Positions 22,932 to 32,057 of a DNA stretch of 33,179 bases are shown here, in pieces. Numbering within the stretch: the first letter of the stretch is position 1; every line of letters starts with the position of its first letter. A model generated the notes under the pieces. It ran no database searches. It was not told the origin of the DNA and saw nothing but the letters and a program-made list of their open reading frames with translations. The translations under genes were made by a program, and so were the position numbers. Source of the DNA: Clostridia bacterium (lineage in GTDB: Bacteria; Bacillota; Clostridia; Christensenellales; Aristaeellaceae); assembly GCA_017512805.1 (NCBI GenBank), contig JAFWES010000040.1:1-33179 (forward strand), given 5' to 3'.

Positions 22932-24455
22932 ATGAACTGGCTGGCGTTAAAGAGCGGATCGGATGTACGGGGGCGGGCCGTCGGGGACGGCGCGGTGATT
23001 ACGGATCAGGTGGCGGCGGCGCTGGGCATGGCTTTTGCCCGGAAGCTGGCGCGGGATCTGAACAAACCGGTGGAGCAGGTCTGCGTCGCGCTGGGGCGGG
23101 ACAGCCGGATCACCGGGGAAAAGCTGCTGGCCGCCGCGGCGGACGGGATTCGCCGGGCAGGCGCGGCGGTGCTGGATTTCGGCCTGTGCACCACCCCGGC
23201 CATGTTTATGAGCATCAAGACCCCGGGCTTCCAGCCGGACGGGTCCATTATGCTGACGGCCAGCCACCATCCCTGGGACCGGAACGGCCTGAAGTTTTTC
23301 ACCGCCGGGGGCGGCATCGACGGGAAATATGTGGAAGCCCTGCTGACGGAAGCGGAAACCCTGCGGCCGGAGGAACAGGAGGCGACGGGGTCCTATACCG
23401 CCAAAGCCTTCCTTCCGGTTTACACGGAGCAGCTGGCCGCCCGGGTGCGGCAAGGGCTGGGGACCGAGGAAGAAAAGCCCCTTGCCGGACTGCACGTGGT
23501 GGTGGATGCGGGGAACGGCGCGGGCGGCTTTTACGCCGGCATGCTGGAAAGCCTGGGCGCCGATACGTCGGGAAGCCAGTTCCTGGAGCCGGACGGGATG
23601 TTCCCCAACCATATTCCCAACCCCGAAAATGAGGCGGCGATGGAGAGCGTCTGCGGCGCGGTGAAGGCCGCCGGGGCCGACATGGGGGTTATTTTTGACA
23701 CGGACTGCGACCGGGCGGCGGTGGTGGACGGAGAGGGCAGGGAAATCAACCGCAACCGGCTGATCGCCCTGATCAGCGCCATCCTGCTGGAGGAAAAGCC
23801 GGGCCGGACCATCGTGACGGATTCCGTCACCTCCGCCGGGCTGAAGACCTTTATCGAAAGCCGCGGCGGCACGCATTACCGGTTTAAACGGGGATACCGG
23901 AACGTGATCGACGAGGCCGTCCGCCTGAACGGGGAGGGGATCGACTGCCCCCTGGCCATCGAGACCAGCGGGCACGCCGCCCTGCGGGAAAACTATTTCC
24001 TGGACGACGGGATGTATCTGGTGACGGTGCTGATCATCCGGGCGATGCGGATGAAGAAGGACGGAAAATCCCTGTCGGACCTGATCGCGGACCTGAAGGA
24101 GCCGGCGGAAAGCCGGGAGATCCGCCTGAACATTACCGATCCGGACTTCCGGGCCCGGGGCCAGGCGGTGATCGACCTGATCCGGACCCACGCGGAAGGG
24201 ACGGAGGGATGGCACATCGCCCCGGACAACCGGGAAGGGATCCGGGTGAGCTTCGATATCGGCGGGCAGGCGGACAGCGGATGGTTCCTGCTGCGGCTGA
24301 GCGTGCATGACCCGGTGCTGCCCCTGAACTGCGAAAGCGACGTGGCCGGCGGCGTGAAGGACATTCTGACCCGGCTGTACCGGCTGCTGGAGGGCCAGAA
24401 GGGGATCGAGCTCGGCGCGCTGGAACAGGAACTGGCCGCGGGGAGCAACGCGTAA
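22932..24455 (+). CDS. Phosphomannomutase/phosphoglucomutase-type phosphohexomutase
   Basis: The 507-residue enzyme interconverts hexose 1- and 6-phosphates through a phosphoserine, supplying sugar nucleotides for glycan synthesis. The catalytic serine is Ser111 in TASHHP, the magnesium loop is DTDCDR starting at Asp256, the sugar-specificity loop is ETSGHAAL near residue 345, and the C-terminal phosphate-binding region contains DNREGIRVSF (about 431-440). The loop ETSGH differs from GEMSGH of bifunctional PMM/PGM enzymes, so the preferred sugar is uncertain; glucosamine mutase GlmM is unlikely given the length and loop. AAGGAGG (22918-22924) supports the start. An open frame extends upstream to 22767 but crosses the rplS terminator and the promoter. 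ylqF follows 14 bases after the stop. Confidence 0.88.
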   Translation: MNWLALKSGSDVRGRAVGDGAVITDQVAAALGMAFARKLARDLNKPVEQVCVALGRDSRITGEKLLAAAADGIRRAGAAVLDFGLCTTPAMFMSIKTPGFQPDGSIMLTASHHPWDRNGLKFFTAGGGIDGKYVEALLTEAETLRPEEQEATGSYTAKAFLPVYTEQLAARVRQGLGTEEEKPLAGLHVVVDAGNGAGGFYAGMLESLGADTSGSQFLEPDGMFPNHIPNPENEAAMESVCGAVKAAGADMGVIFDTDCDRAAVVDGEGREINRNRLIALISAILLEEKPGRTIVTDSVTSAGLKTFIESRGGTHYRFKRGYRNVIDEAVRLNGEGIDCPLAIETSGHAALRENYFLDDGMYLVTVLIIRAMRMKKDGKSLSDLIADLKEPAESREIRLNITDPDFRARGQAVIDLIRTHAEGTEGWHIAPDNREGIRVSFDIGGQADSGWFLLRLSVHDPVLPLNCESDVAGGVKDILTRLYRLLEGQKGIELGALEQELAAGSNA

Positions 24456-24469
24456 GGAGAGCGTCTGAT

Positions 24470-25369
24470 TTGGCGAAGATCAACTGGTATCCCGGGCATA
24501 TGGCGAAAACCCGCCGGCAGCTGGAGGAGCAGGTGCGGCGGGTGGATCTGGTGATCGAGCTGTGCGATGCCCGGCTGCCCCATTCCTCCCGGAATCCGGA
24601 TCTGGACCGGATCATCGGCGGGAAGAAGCGGGTGCTGTTTTTAAACAAGGCGGACCTGGCGGACGAGGGCGTGAGCCGGCAATGGCTCCGGCTGTTCCGG
24701 GAGGCGGGGACGGAGGCGGCCCTGATTCAGGCCAAAACCTTCCGCCCGAAGGACGTGCTGGGCCTGCTGGAAGCCCAGACCCGGGAGGCGGTGGAGCGGT
24801 CCGCCGCCAAAGGGGTCCGCAGGACGGTGCGCATGATGGTGGTGGGGGTGCCCAATGTGGGAAAGAGCACCTTCATCAACCGGATGCACGGGGGCGCCAT
24901 CGCCCGGACCGGGGACCAGCCGGGGGTCACGAAGGCGAACCAGTGGGTGAAGATCACCGACTGGCTGGAGATGCTGGATACGCCCGGCATGCTCTGGCCC
25001 CGGCTGGACGACCAGCTGGCGGCCCGGCGGCTTTGCTACCTGGGGACGGTGAAGGACGATGTGCTGGATCTGGAAGAGCTGACGATGAGCCTGCTGGACG
25101 ATCTGGCCGAGGCCGTGCCGGGCCGGGTGGCCGAGCGGTTTCATGTGCCGGACACGACCCTGCGGGGGGAGGACCTGATGGAAGCGGTCTGCCGGGGGCG
25201 GGGCTTCCTGATCCGGGGCGGGGAATGCGACTGGGACCGCTGCTGCAGCGTGGTGCTGGATGAATTCCGGGGCGGAAAGCTGGGCAGGATCACGCTGGAA
25301 AAGCCTGGAGAGAAGAAAGATGGCACGGAAGAGCAGAGAGGAACGGATGCGGGAGCTCCTGAGCTTTGA
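24470..25369 (+). CDS. ylqF: Ribosome biogenesis GTPase YlqF (RbgA)
   Basis: This 299-residue circularly permuted GTPase is needed for late maturation of the 50S subunit. The permuted motif order is visible: G4 NKADL (near residue 60), then G1 GVPNVGKSTFINRM (near 126), then G3 DTPGMLWPRL (near 170). The N-terminal INWYPGHMAKTRRQL is a hallmark of the family. The start is TTG, with AAGGAGA at 24454-24460 at good spacing. It lies 14 bases after the phosphohexomutase and overlaps rnhB, consistent with one operon. The C-terminus is slightly longer than in Bacillus, ending in a charged tail that overlaps the rnhB start. Confidence 0.95.
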   Translation: MAKINWYPGHMAKTRRQLEEQVRRVDLVIELCDARLPHSSRNPDLDRIIGGKKRVLFLNKADLADEGVSRQWLRLFREAGTEAALIQAKTFRPKDVLGLLEAQTREAVERSAAKGVRRTVRMMVVGVPNVGKSTFINRMHGGAIARTGDQPGVTKANQWVKITDWLEMLDTPGMLWPRLDDQLAARRLCYLGTVKDDVLDLEELTMSLLDDLAEAVPGRVAERFHVPDTTLRGEDLMEAVCRGRGFLIRGGECDWDRCCSVVLDEFRGGKLGRITLEKPGEKKDGTEEQRGTDAGAPEL

Positions 25370-25970
25370 CGCCAAATGGCGGGATCTGGGGCTGGTGGCC
25401 GGCATCGACGAGGTGGGCCGCGGCCCCCTGGCGGGGGACGTGGTGACGGCCTGCGTGGTGATGCCGCCGGAGTCCGCCCTGCTGTGGGTGGACGACAGCA
25501 AGAAGCTGTCCGAGGCCCGGCGGGAAGCGGTGTACGAGGAGATCATGGCCTCCGCCCTGTACGTGGGGATCGGCCGGGTGGGCCCGGAAGAGATCGACCG
25601 GATCAACATCCTGGAGGCCACCCGGGCGGCCATGCGCCAGGCGGCGGCCCAGGTGCCGGCGGACGCGTTTCTGGTGGACGCGGTGCGGGAGCTGGGCCTG
25701 AAGGGGAAGGAGATCGCCATCATCAAGGGGGACGCGACCTCCTACGCCATCGCGGCGGCCAGCATCGTGGCCAAGGTGACCAGGGACCGGGAGATGCGGG
25801 CGCTGGACGCGCTGTATCCGCAATACGGCTTCGCCCGGAACAAGGGATACGGGACGGCGGAGCACATCGCCGCCCTGAAAAAATACGGGCCCTGCCCCTG
25901 CCACCGGCGGAGCTTTATCGGACATTTTACAGAGAAAGGATCCGCCGCCGCCCATGAAAGCAACCTATGA
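25320..25970 (+). CDS. rnhB: Ribonuclease HII
   Basis: The 216-residue enzyme cuts RNA in RNA-DNA hybrids and removes misincorporated ribonucleotides. The catalytic acids are Asp30 and Glu31 in GIDEVGRGPLAGDV, Asp120 in FLVDAVRELG and the aspartate of SIVAKVTRDREM (Asp156). The start at 25320 (after GGAGAGAAG) gives a 50-base overlap with ylqF; a second candidate ATG at 25347 with AGAGG upstream would reduce the overlap to 23 bases, and the sequence cannot decide between them. The 3' end overlaps yraN by 17 bases. Tight overlaps on both sides mean coupled translation of the ylqF-rnhB-yraN group. Confidence 0.95.
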   Translation: MARKSREERMRELLSFDAKWRDLGLVAGIDEVGRGPLAGDVVTACVVMPPESALLWVDDSKKLSEARREAVYEEIMASALYVGIGRVGPEEIDRINILEATRAAMRQAAAQVPADAFLVDAVRELGLKGKEIAIIKGDATSYAIAAASIVAKVTRDREMRALDALYPQYGFARNKGYGTAEHIAALKKYGPCPCHRRSFIGHFTEKGSAAAHESNL

Positions 25971-26319
25971 GACCGGCCTTCGGGGAGAGGAAATCGCCGA
26001 GGAATACCTGATCCGCAAGGGGATGCGGCCCCTGGAAAGGCGGTATCGGGAAAAGGCCGGAGAGATCGATCTGATCATGGAAGAGGGGGAGACCCTGGTT
26101 TTCGTGGAGGTAAAGGCCCGCTTTTCCGACCGGGAGGCGGGCGGCGGCCTGCGGGCGGTGACGCCGGCGAAGCAAAAGAAGATCGCCCGCTGCGCCATGC
26201 TCTACGCCATGAAGCGGGGATGCCTGAGGCGGCCCATGCGCTTCGACGTCGTCGAAATCAACCGGGAGGACATCCTCCATATTCCCAACGCGTTTCAGCC
26301 GGGAGGCCTGATGTTTTGA
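25954..26319 (+). CDS. yraN: UPF0102/YraN family nuclease-fold protein
   Basis: The 121-residue protein has the YraN restriction-endonuclease-like core: GEEIAEEYLIRKGM, GEIDLIMEEGETLVFVEVKA with the D...ExK-type residues (Asp in GEIDLI, Glu and Lys in VEVKAR), and QKKIARCAMLY. The biochemical role of the family is unsettled; it is a conserved neighbour of rnhB. An AGAAAGGA lies rather far (12-13 bases) before the ATG, but the start is fixed by the family N-terminus. Its TGA stop overlaps the TTG start of the giant glycosyltransferase gene (TTGA at 26316-26319). Confidence 0.93.
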   Translation: MKATYETGLRGEEIAEEYLIRKGMRPLERRYREKAGEIDLIMEEGETLVFVEVKARFSDREAGGGLRAVTPAKQKKIARCAMLYAMKRGCLRRPMRFDVVEINREDILHIPNAFQPGGLMF

Positions 26320-29300
26320 AAAAGTACGGACGAATCGGATACGGAAAAACCCGGCGGAGCCTCCGCGGGGCGGTTCTTTTCGGCCTGCCGGCCCTGATGC
26401 TGGCGGGCCTGCTTGTATGGGTGGCTTTGTGCCCCTCCCGGGCCGGAGCGGAGGGGGACAACCTGCTGATCAACGGCAGCTTTGAAACCCTGGACGACCA
26501 GGGGCAGCCCGTGGGATGGCGGGAAGATGCCTATCTTTTCGACGAGGGATATACGGTGTTCGCCGTGTCCGACGAGGCGGCGGACGGAGAGCGGTCCGTC
26601 ACCATCCGCAATATCGGGGAGAACGACGCCCGGTACGCTCAGACGGTGGCCGTGGAGCCGGAGAGCCTGTACCGCTTCAGCGGATATATCAAAACCGAGG
26701 CCGTGGAAGACGGCCGGGGGGCCAACCTGTCCGTGGAGGGGCTGTATACCTTCAGCGACAGCGTATATGACACAAGCGACGGATGGCAGTACATCGAATG
26801 GTACGGGGAGACGGACGAGGATCAGCGCAGCGTGACCCTTTTCGCCCGGCTGGGCGGATACAGCGGGGAAAGCCTGGGGCAGGCCTGGTTTGACGGCCTG
26901 CGGCTGGAAAAGGTCAGCGAGGTGCCGGGAAGCGAGATTGCCGCCCTGTGGTATTCCTCCCGGGTGGTGGGCGTTTACGAGGGGGACGGGGAAGAGGAGG
27001 AACCCTCCTCCGGCACCCCCGCCTGGCCGATGCTGATCGTCTCCGGACTGCTGTACAGCCTGGCGGCGGTGCTGATTTTCCAGGGACTGAGAAGGAAGGC
27101 CGCGCTGGACCGGGCCGCGGGCCGGGCGGACGGCCGCCGATACGGCGGGCTGTTTGGAATCGGGCTGGCCGCGGCCTTCGTCCTGCGGCTGGCGCTGAGC
27201 TACGTGACCCTGGGATATATGGTGGATGTGAACTGCTTCATGAGCTGGGGCGGCACCATGGCGAAGGTGGGGCCGGTAGGGTTCTATCCGGAAACCAGCT
27301 TTTGCGACTATCCACCGGCCTATACCTATGTGCTGGGGCTGAACAGCCTGATCTGCGGGATGATCCCGGGGATCAGCGAAGGCATGACGCGGGTGGTGTT
27401 CCGGTTTTTCCCCGCGCTGTGCGATGTGCTGACCTGCCTGGCGCTGGACTGGTACCTCCGCCGGGCGAAGCCGGAAACGGGGGATCTGGAACGGCGGGCG
27501 GGACTGCTGCTGCTGGCCTTCCATCCGGTGACGGTGATCAACAGCGCCTGCTGGGGGCAAATGGACAGCGCCCTGGCGCTGCTGCTGCTGCTGGTGGCGA
27601 TCTGGGCTATCGAGGACCGCTGGGAGCTTGCCTTCCCCTGCTATATGCTTTCGGTGCTGGTGAAGCCCCAGGCGCTGATGCTGGGCTTCCTGGGCCTGCT
27701 GGCCGCCATTCTGGTCTGGATACGGAAACCGGAGGTCCGCCGGAGAATGATCGGGGGGCTGATCGGGGCCGCGGCGGTGGCGCTGATCGTGGTGGTGCCC
27801 TTCAGCCTGCGGCAGGATCCCTTCTGGATTATCAGCCAGTACGGCGGCACCCTGTCCTCTTATCCCTACGCGGCGGTGAATACGGCCAATTTCTACTACC
27901 TCTTTGACGGGAACTGGGACGCCGTCGGCAATCCGGCGTCGGCCTGGGCCTGCGCCGCGCTGGCCGCGCTGGCTGCGGGATACGGGGCGGCGCTGTACGC
28001 CCGGGGAAAAACGGCCTGGCGCCGGGCCTGGATCGAGCCGGCCCTGGCGGGGGTTTTCTGCGCCTTCTTTGCCGGATGCGGATTTTGGGGCTTGTCCTGG
28101 GCCGTGGCGGGGGCCGGGGCCATGGCCTTTGCCTTCCTGGTGACGCTGGGGCTTTTCCTGCGGAAAGGGGATATGGCCTTCCTGCCGTATATGGGCGGAC
28201 TGCTGTTCCTGATCCTGTACGTGTTCGGAATCAAGATGCACGAACGGTACATCTTCCCGGCCTTCCTGCTGCTGGCCCTCGCCTTCGGCCTGACGCGGGA
28301 CCGGCGGATCGGCGCGGTGTTTCTGGGCATCACGGTGACCGCCTTCCTGAACGAAGGCATCGTGCTGGACAACAGCATCCGCCTGGGCTCCAGCATGGGG
28401 CACCTGAACGCGGATACGAAGGCGCTGGCCATGATCGCCGCGGCGGTGAACTGCCTGCTGACCCTCTACGCCGTGGGGGTGGGCATCGATCTGGCCGCGG
28501 AGGGGGAGAAAGAAGCGCGGCCGAAGCGGGGGATCCTCAGCGGATGGCCCGCCGAGAACCGGCTCTGCTGGAGAAAAGCGGATACCCTGGCGCTGTGCCT
28601 GATTCTGGCGGCCTACAGCGCCGTGACCTTTACGACCCTGGGCAGCCGGAAGGCGCCGCAGACCGCCTGGACCTCCTCGGTCCACGCGGAAAACGTGGTG
28701 CTGGACCTGGGGGAAAACCGGGAAGACTTTACGATGCTGTATTTCGCCCGGGTCAGCCGGTATAACTTCTCCGTTTCGGTGAGCCCGGACGGGGAAACCT
28801 GGGAAGAGGATACCTGGGCGCAGATGGACCAGGGACAGTGCTGGAAGTGGAAATACGTCACGGACAGCACGGAAAGCGCCGACGGCACGCGGACCTTTTC
28901 CTCCGAGAGGCATCGGTTCTCCGGCCGGTACGTGCGGATCACGGCGCATCAGATCAACCTGGCGCTGTGCGAAGTGCTGCTGCGGGACGGGAGCGGGAAC
29001 ATCCTGCCGGTGGTTTCGGTCCGGCGGGAGGGCGGCGATCCGGAATCTACGCTCTACAGCGATCCCGGGGCGCTGGTGGACGAGCAGGATACCTTCGAGG
29101 GGCTGCCGGTGTATTTCCGCTCGGAGCGGACGGGCGCCCAGGACGGGACGGATCCGGCGGTGGCCCAGCCCTCCTGGTGGAATTCCACGTATTTTGACGA
29201 GATTTACCACGCCCGCACGGCCTGGGAATTCCTGACCCGGGGCGTGCCCTACGAAACCAGCCATCCCCCGCTGGGGAAGATCCTCATGAGCTGGGGGGTG

Positions 29301-30500
29301 TTGCTCTTCGGCATGACGCCCTTCGGATGGCGCTTTGCCGGGGCCGTGGCCGGGGTGGTCATGCTGGCGGGGATCTATCTGGTGGCGAAGCAGCTGACCA
29401 AAAAAACGTCCCTTTCCGCCTTCGCGGCAGGGCTGCTGGCGCTGGACTGCATGCACCTGACCCAGACCCAGATCGCCACCATCGACAGCTTCCCGGTGCT
29501 GTTCATCCTGCTGGCGTACTTCTTTATGCTGCGGTTCCTGCAGACGGATTTCCGGACGGAAAAAGGCGGAAGGGTGCTGTGTGACCTGGGGCTTTCGGGC
29601 TTCTTCATGGGCCTGGCGATCGCCAGCAAATGGATCGGCGTCTATGCCGGGGCCGGCCTGGGGGTGCTGTTCTTCTGGCACGGATTCCGGATCATCCGCC
29701 TGGCGCGGGCGGAAGCGGCGCTGGGACGCGCGGAGAAAGGGGCGGCCGGGGCCGCTTTCCGCGGGTTTTTCCGGCTGTGCCTGTGGTGCCTGCTGTTCTT
29801 TGCGGCCGTGCCTGTGGGGCTGTATCTGCTGTGCTATATTCCGTACTTCGCGTACAGAAACATCGCCTCCCTGCCGGAGTATCTGGAGGCTGTCTGGACC
29901 AGTCAGCAGGGGATGCTTTCCTATCATTCCACCCCGGGGCTGGGGATGGATCATCCCTTCTACTCCCCCTGGTACGAATGGCCCGTGATCGGGAAGCCGA
30001 TGTTCTATGCCACCAAAGCGTATGTGTTTGCGACGGATCTTTCCTCCAGCATCTTCTGCATCGGGAATCCGGTGATCTGGTACGCGGGCATTCCGGCGCT
30101 GATCCTGTGCGTCTGGATGTGGATGCGCAGCCGGGATCAGGGGCTGCGGGAGCTGGAGCGGGCGGAGCCCGGGACGGCGGACCTTTCCCTGAGCGGGATG
30201 GATACCGGGCTGGTCTTCCTGCTGACGGGGGTGATGGCCCAGTACCTGCCCTGGACCCTGGTGCCCAGGGGAACCTACATCTATCATTACTTCGCCTGCG
30301 TGCCGTTCCTGATTCTGATGATCACCGCGGTCTTTTCGCAGCTGCTTGCCCGGAGCCGGAAGGCCGGGCGGGGGCTGATGATCGGGTTCGTTGTGCTGGC
30401 GCTGGGCGCGTTTGCGCTGTTCTTCCCCTATGTGACGGGGATTTTCGCCCCGGTGTCCTGGCTGGATCTGGGGAAAGGCCTGCTGAGGATCTGGTATTGA
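26316..30500 (+). CDS. Giant multidomain membrane glycosyltransferase with two GT-C modules
   Basis: The 1394-residue protein carries, in order: a signal-anchor helix (about 20-42); a carbohydrate-binding-module-like jelly roll (about 47-200, starting [20 protein letters not shown]); a first GT-C module (about 285-735) with [12 protein letters not shown] in the catalytic first loop, [11 protein letters not shown], and [18 protein letters not shown]; a discoidin-like beta domain (about 780-925, with [20 protein letters not shown]); and a second GT-C module of the protein O-mannosyltransferase (GT39/PMT) type (about 955-1388) with [23 protein letters not shown] and the C-terminal [20 protein letters not shown]. 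Such enzymes move sugar from polyprenyl-phosphate to an acceptor outside the membrane. The TTG start, preceded by GGGAGG at 26301-26306, overlaps the yraN stop codon. Domain names are by motif; donor and acceptor are unknown. Confidence 0.87.
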   Translation: MKKYGRIGYGKTRRSLRGAVLFGLPALMLAGLLVWVALCPSRAGAEGDNLLINGSFETLDDQGQPVGWREDAYLFDEGYTVFAVSDEAADGERSVTIRNIGENDARYAQTVAVEPESLYRFSGYIKTEAVEDGRGANLSVEGLYTFSDSVYDTSDGWQYIEWYGETDEDQRSVTLFARLGGYSGESLGQAWFDGLRLEKVSEVPGSEIAALWYSSRVVGVYEGDGEEEEPSSGTPAWPMLIVSGLLYSLAAVLIFQGLRRKAALDRAAGRADGRRYGGLFGIGLAAAFVLRLALSYVTLGYMVDVNCFMSWGGTMAKVGPVGFYPETSFCDYPPAYTYVLGLNSLICGMIPGISEGMTRVVFRFFPALCDVLTCLALDWYLRRAKPETGDLERRAGLLLLAFHPVTVINSACWGQMDSALALLLLLVAIWAIEDRWELAFPCYMLSVLVKPQALMLGFLGLLAAILVWIRKPEVRRRMIGGLIGAAAVALIVVVPFSLRQDPFWIISQYGGTLSSYPYAAVNTANFYYLFDGNWDAVGNPASAWACAALAALAAGYGAALYARGKTAWRRAWIEPALAGVFCAFFAGCGFWGLSWAVAGAGAMAFAFLVTLGLFLRKGDMAFLPYMGGLLFLILYVFGIKMHERYIFPAFLLLALAFGLTRDRRIGAVFLGITVTAFLNEGIVLDNSIRLGSSMGHLNADTKALAMIAAAVNCLLTLYAVGVGIDLAAEGEKEARPKRGILSGWPAENRLCWRKADTLALCLILAAYSAVTFTTLGSRKAPQTAWTSSVHAENVVLDLGENREDFTMLYFARVSRYNFSVSVSPDGETWEEDTWAQMDQGQCWKWKYVTDSTESADGTRTFSSERHRFSGRYVRITAHQINLALCEVLLRDGSGNILPVVSVRREGGDPESTLYSDPGALVDEQDTFEGLPVYFRSERTGAQDGTDPAVAQPSWWNSTYFDEIYHARTAWEFLTRGVPYETSHPPLGKILMSWGVLLFGMTPFGWRFAGAVAGVVMLAGIYLVAKQLTKKTSLSAFAAGLLALDCMHLTQTQIATIDSFPVLFILLAYFFMLRFLQTDFRTEKGGRVLCDLGLSGFFMGLAIASKWIGVYAGAGLGVLFFWHGFRIIRLARAEAALGRAEKGAAGAAFRGFFRLCLWCLLFFAAVPVGLYLLCYIPYFAYRNIASLPEYLEAVWTSQQGMLSYHSTPGLGMDHPFYSPWYEWPVIGKPMFYATKAYVFATDLSSSIFCIGNPVIWYAGIPALILCVWMWMRSRDQGLRELERAEPGTADLSLSGMDTGLVFLLTGVMAQYLPWTLVPRGTYIYHYFACVPFLILMITAVFSQLLARSRKAGRGLMIGFVVLALGAFALFFPYVTGIFAPVSWLDLGKGLLRIWY

Positions 30501-30762
30501 TCCTACGAGTAGATATTCAGTCGCTCCGCTCTCTGAGGTATTCCTAATTCAGTCGCCGTCTCCGCAACCTCAATCGGCGCACAGCCGCCTTGGGGCGGCG
30601 GCTGCGCTTGTTTCGGTTGAGGCGGTCACCTTCCTTTCGCCTTCGGCGAACGCCCCACTGGGGCGACGGTCGGCTCCCGCCCCCGGAGGGAAACACCTCA
30701 GCGCTGCGCTTGCAGGTCTGAACAGTTACAGGAAAGAAAGTCGGATTAATGAGGAGGTTCTC
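30501..30762. repeat. Structured intergenic repeat, copy B, before comM
   Basis: A 262-base gap with no gene. ATTCAGTCGC occurs twice (30515-30524 and 30547-30556). A long imperfect hairpin joins 30568-30589 with 30597-30622. Smaller hairpins are TTCGCC-TTC-GGCGAA (about 30636-30650) and CGCCCC-ACT-GGGGCG (30651-30665). Bases 30689-30716 match 102-129 at 26 of 28 positions. The words CTCTGAGGTATTCC (30531-30544) and GGAAACACCTCAG (30689-30701) are near-inverted, giving the block MITE-like ends. GAGGAGG at 30751-30757 is the comM ribosome binding site. Confidence 0.6.
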
Positions 30763-31933
30763 ATGTACGGGCAGATGGCACAGACCCTGAGCTTCGGGCT
30801 CAGCGGGGTCTCGGGCTTCCCGGTTCAGGTGGAGGTGTTTTCCGCTGGCGGCCTGCCGGGCATGGAGATCATCGGCCTGCCGGACGCCTCGGTCCGGGAG
30901 AGCAAGGAACGGGTCAACGCGGCGATCCTCAACAGCGGCCGGGAGATGCCGCCCCGGCGCATGACCGTGAACCTGGCGCCGGCGGATACCCGCAAGGAAG
31001 GGCCGTCCTTTGACCTGCCCATCGCGGTGGGCATCCTGGTATCCTGCGGGCAGATCGCCCTGGATCCGGAGATCGATCTGTCCCGGACGGTGTTTTTCGG
31101 GGAACTGGGCCTGGACGGACGGATCCAGCCGGTGAACGGCGCCCTGAGCATGGTGATTTCCGCCAGCGAACAGGGGCTGCAAGATGTGATTCTTCCCGCG
31201 GAGAACGCGATGGAAGTGGCCTGCGTTCAGGGGATGCGGATCCGGCCGGCCGGCCATCTGGCGGACGTGATCGACCACCTGGAAGGCCGGACGCCGCTGC
31301 CCGTGCAGGAGCAGCGGGAGTACGGAAGCCTGCTCTCCCGGCCCTGGGAGGGGATGGACCTGAGCCAGGTGCGGGGGCAGGCGGGGGCCCGAAGGGCGTT
31401 GGAGGTGGCCGCCGCCGGCGGGCACAATATGCTTCTGATTGGCGCGCCGGGCAGCGGAAAAACCATGCTGGCCCGGTGCCTGCCGGGGATTCTGCCGCCC
31501 CTGACCTTTGCGGAATCCCTGGAAACCACCCGAATTCACTCCATCGCGGGGCAACTGCCGCCCGGCGCGGGGCTGATGGTGAACCGGCCCTTCCGGGCCC
31601 CGCATCACAGCGCGTCGGTGGCGTCCCTGGTGGGGGGCGGAAACATGGCCCGGCCGGGGGAGGTATCCCTGGCGCACAACGGGGTGCTGTTTCTGGATGA
31701 AATGCCGGAATTCAGCCGGAGCGCCCTGGAGGCGCTGCGGCAGCCGCTGGAGGACGGAACCGTATCGGTGACCCGGGTGAGGCATTCGACCCGGTATCAG
31801 TCCTCCTTCATGCTGGTGGCCGGCATGAACCCCTGCCCCTGCGGCTACTACGGCAGCAGGCAGCGGGAGTGCCGGTGCACCCAGGTGCAGATCCGGAAAT
31901 ATCTGGATCAGATTTCGGGCCCCCTGCTGGACC
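30763..31933 (+). pseudogene. comM: comM/yifB Mg-chelatase-like ATPase, truncated by an insertion sequence
   Basis: The visible 390 codons are a YifB/ComM AAA+ protein: an N-terminal Lon-protease-like domain (about 1-165, [20 protein letters not shown]), then the Mg-chelatase-type ATPase with Walker [11 protein letters not shown] (near 228) and Walker [12 protein letters not shown] (near 308), then NPCPCGYYG and ISGPLLD. The family continues for another 110 residues or so (beginning RIDIH), but here the reading frame enters insertion-sequence DNA and stops at 31965. In Gram-negative bacteria ComM is a branch-migration helicase for natural transformation; the Firmicute role is less clear. In many clostridia comM sits between yraN and dprA; the displaced 3' end should lie past the window end. 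Confidence 0.9.
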
Positions 31934-32021
31934 CACGGTCAACGCACGAATTAAATGACGGTTAATAATATTTCGTTAATGTTACGAATTGTTACATAAT
32001 TATTACCAAAAGGATTTATCG

Positions 32022-32050
32022 CCTTGTTGGTCGAAATGATCAACGAGGTG
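32022..32050 (+). promoter_or_regulatory. Hairpin masking the transposase ribosome binding site
   Basis: Bases 32022-32032 (CCTTGTTGGTC) and 32038-32048 (GATCAACGAGG) pair over all 11 positions, with two G-U pairs, around a 5-base loop. The 3' arm contains GAGG of the ribosome binding site GAGGTG (32045-32050) of the transposase. Such structures on other insertion sequences keep read-through transcripts from being translated; the same effect is inferred here. Confidence 0.65.
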
Positions 32051-32057
32051 ATTGAGG

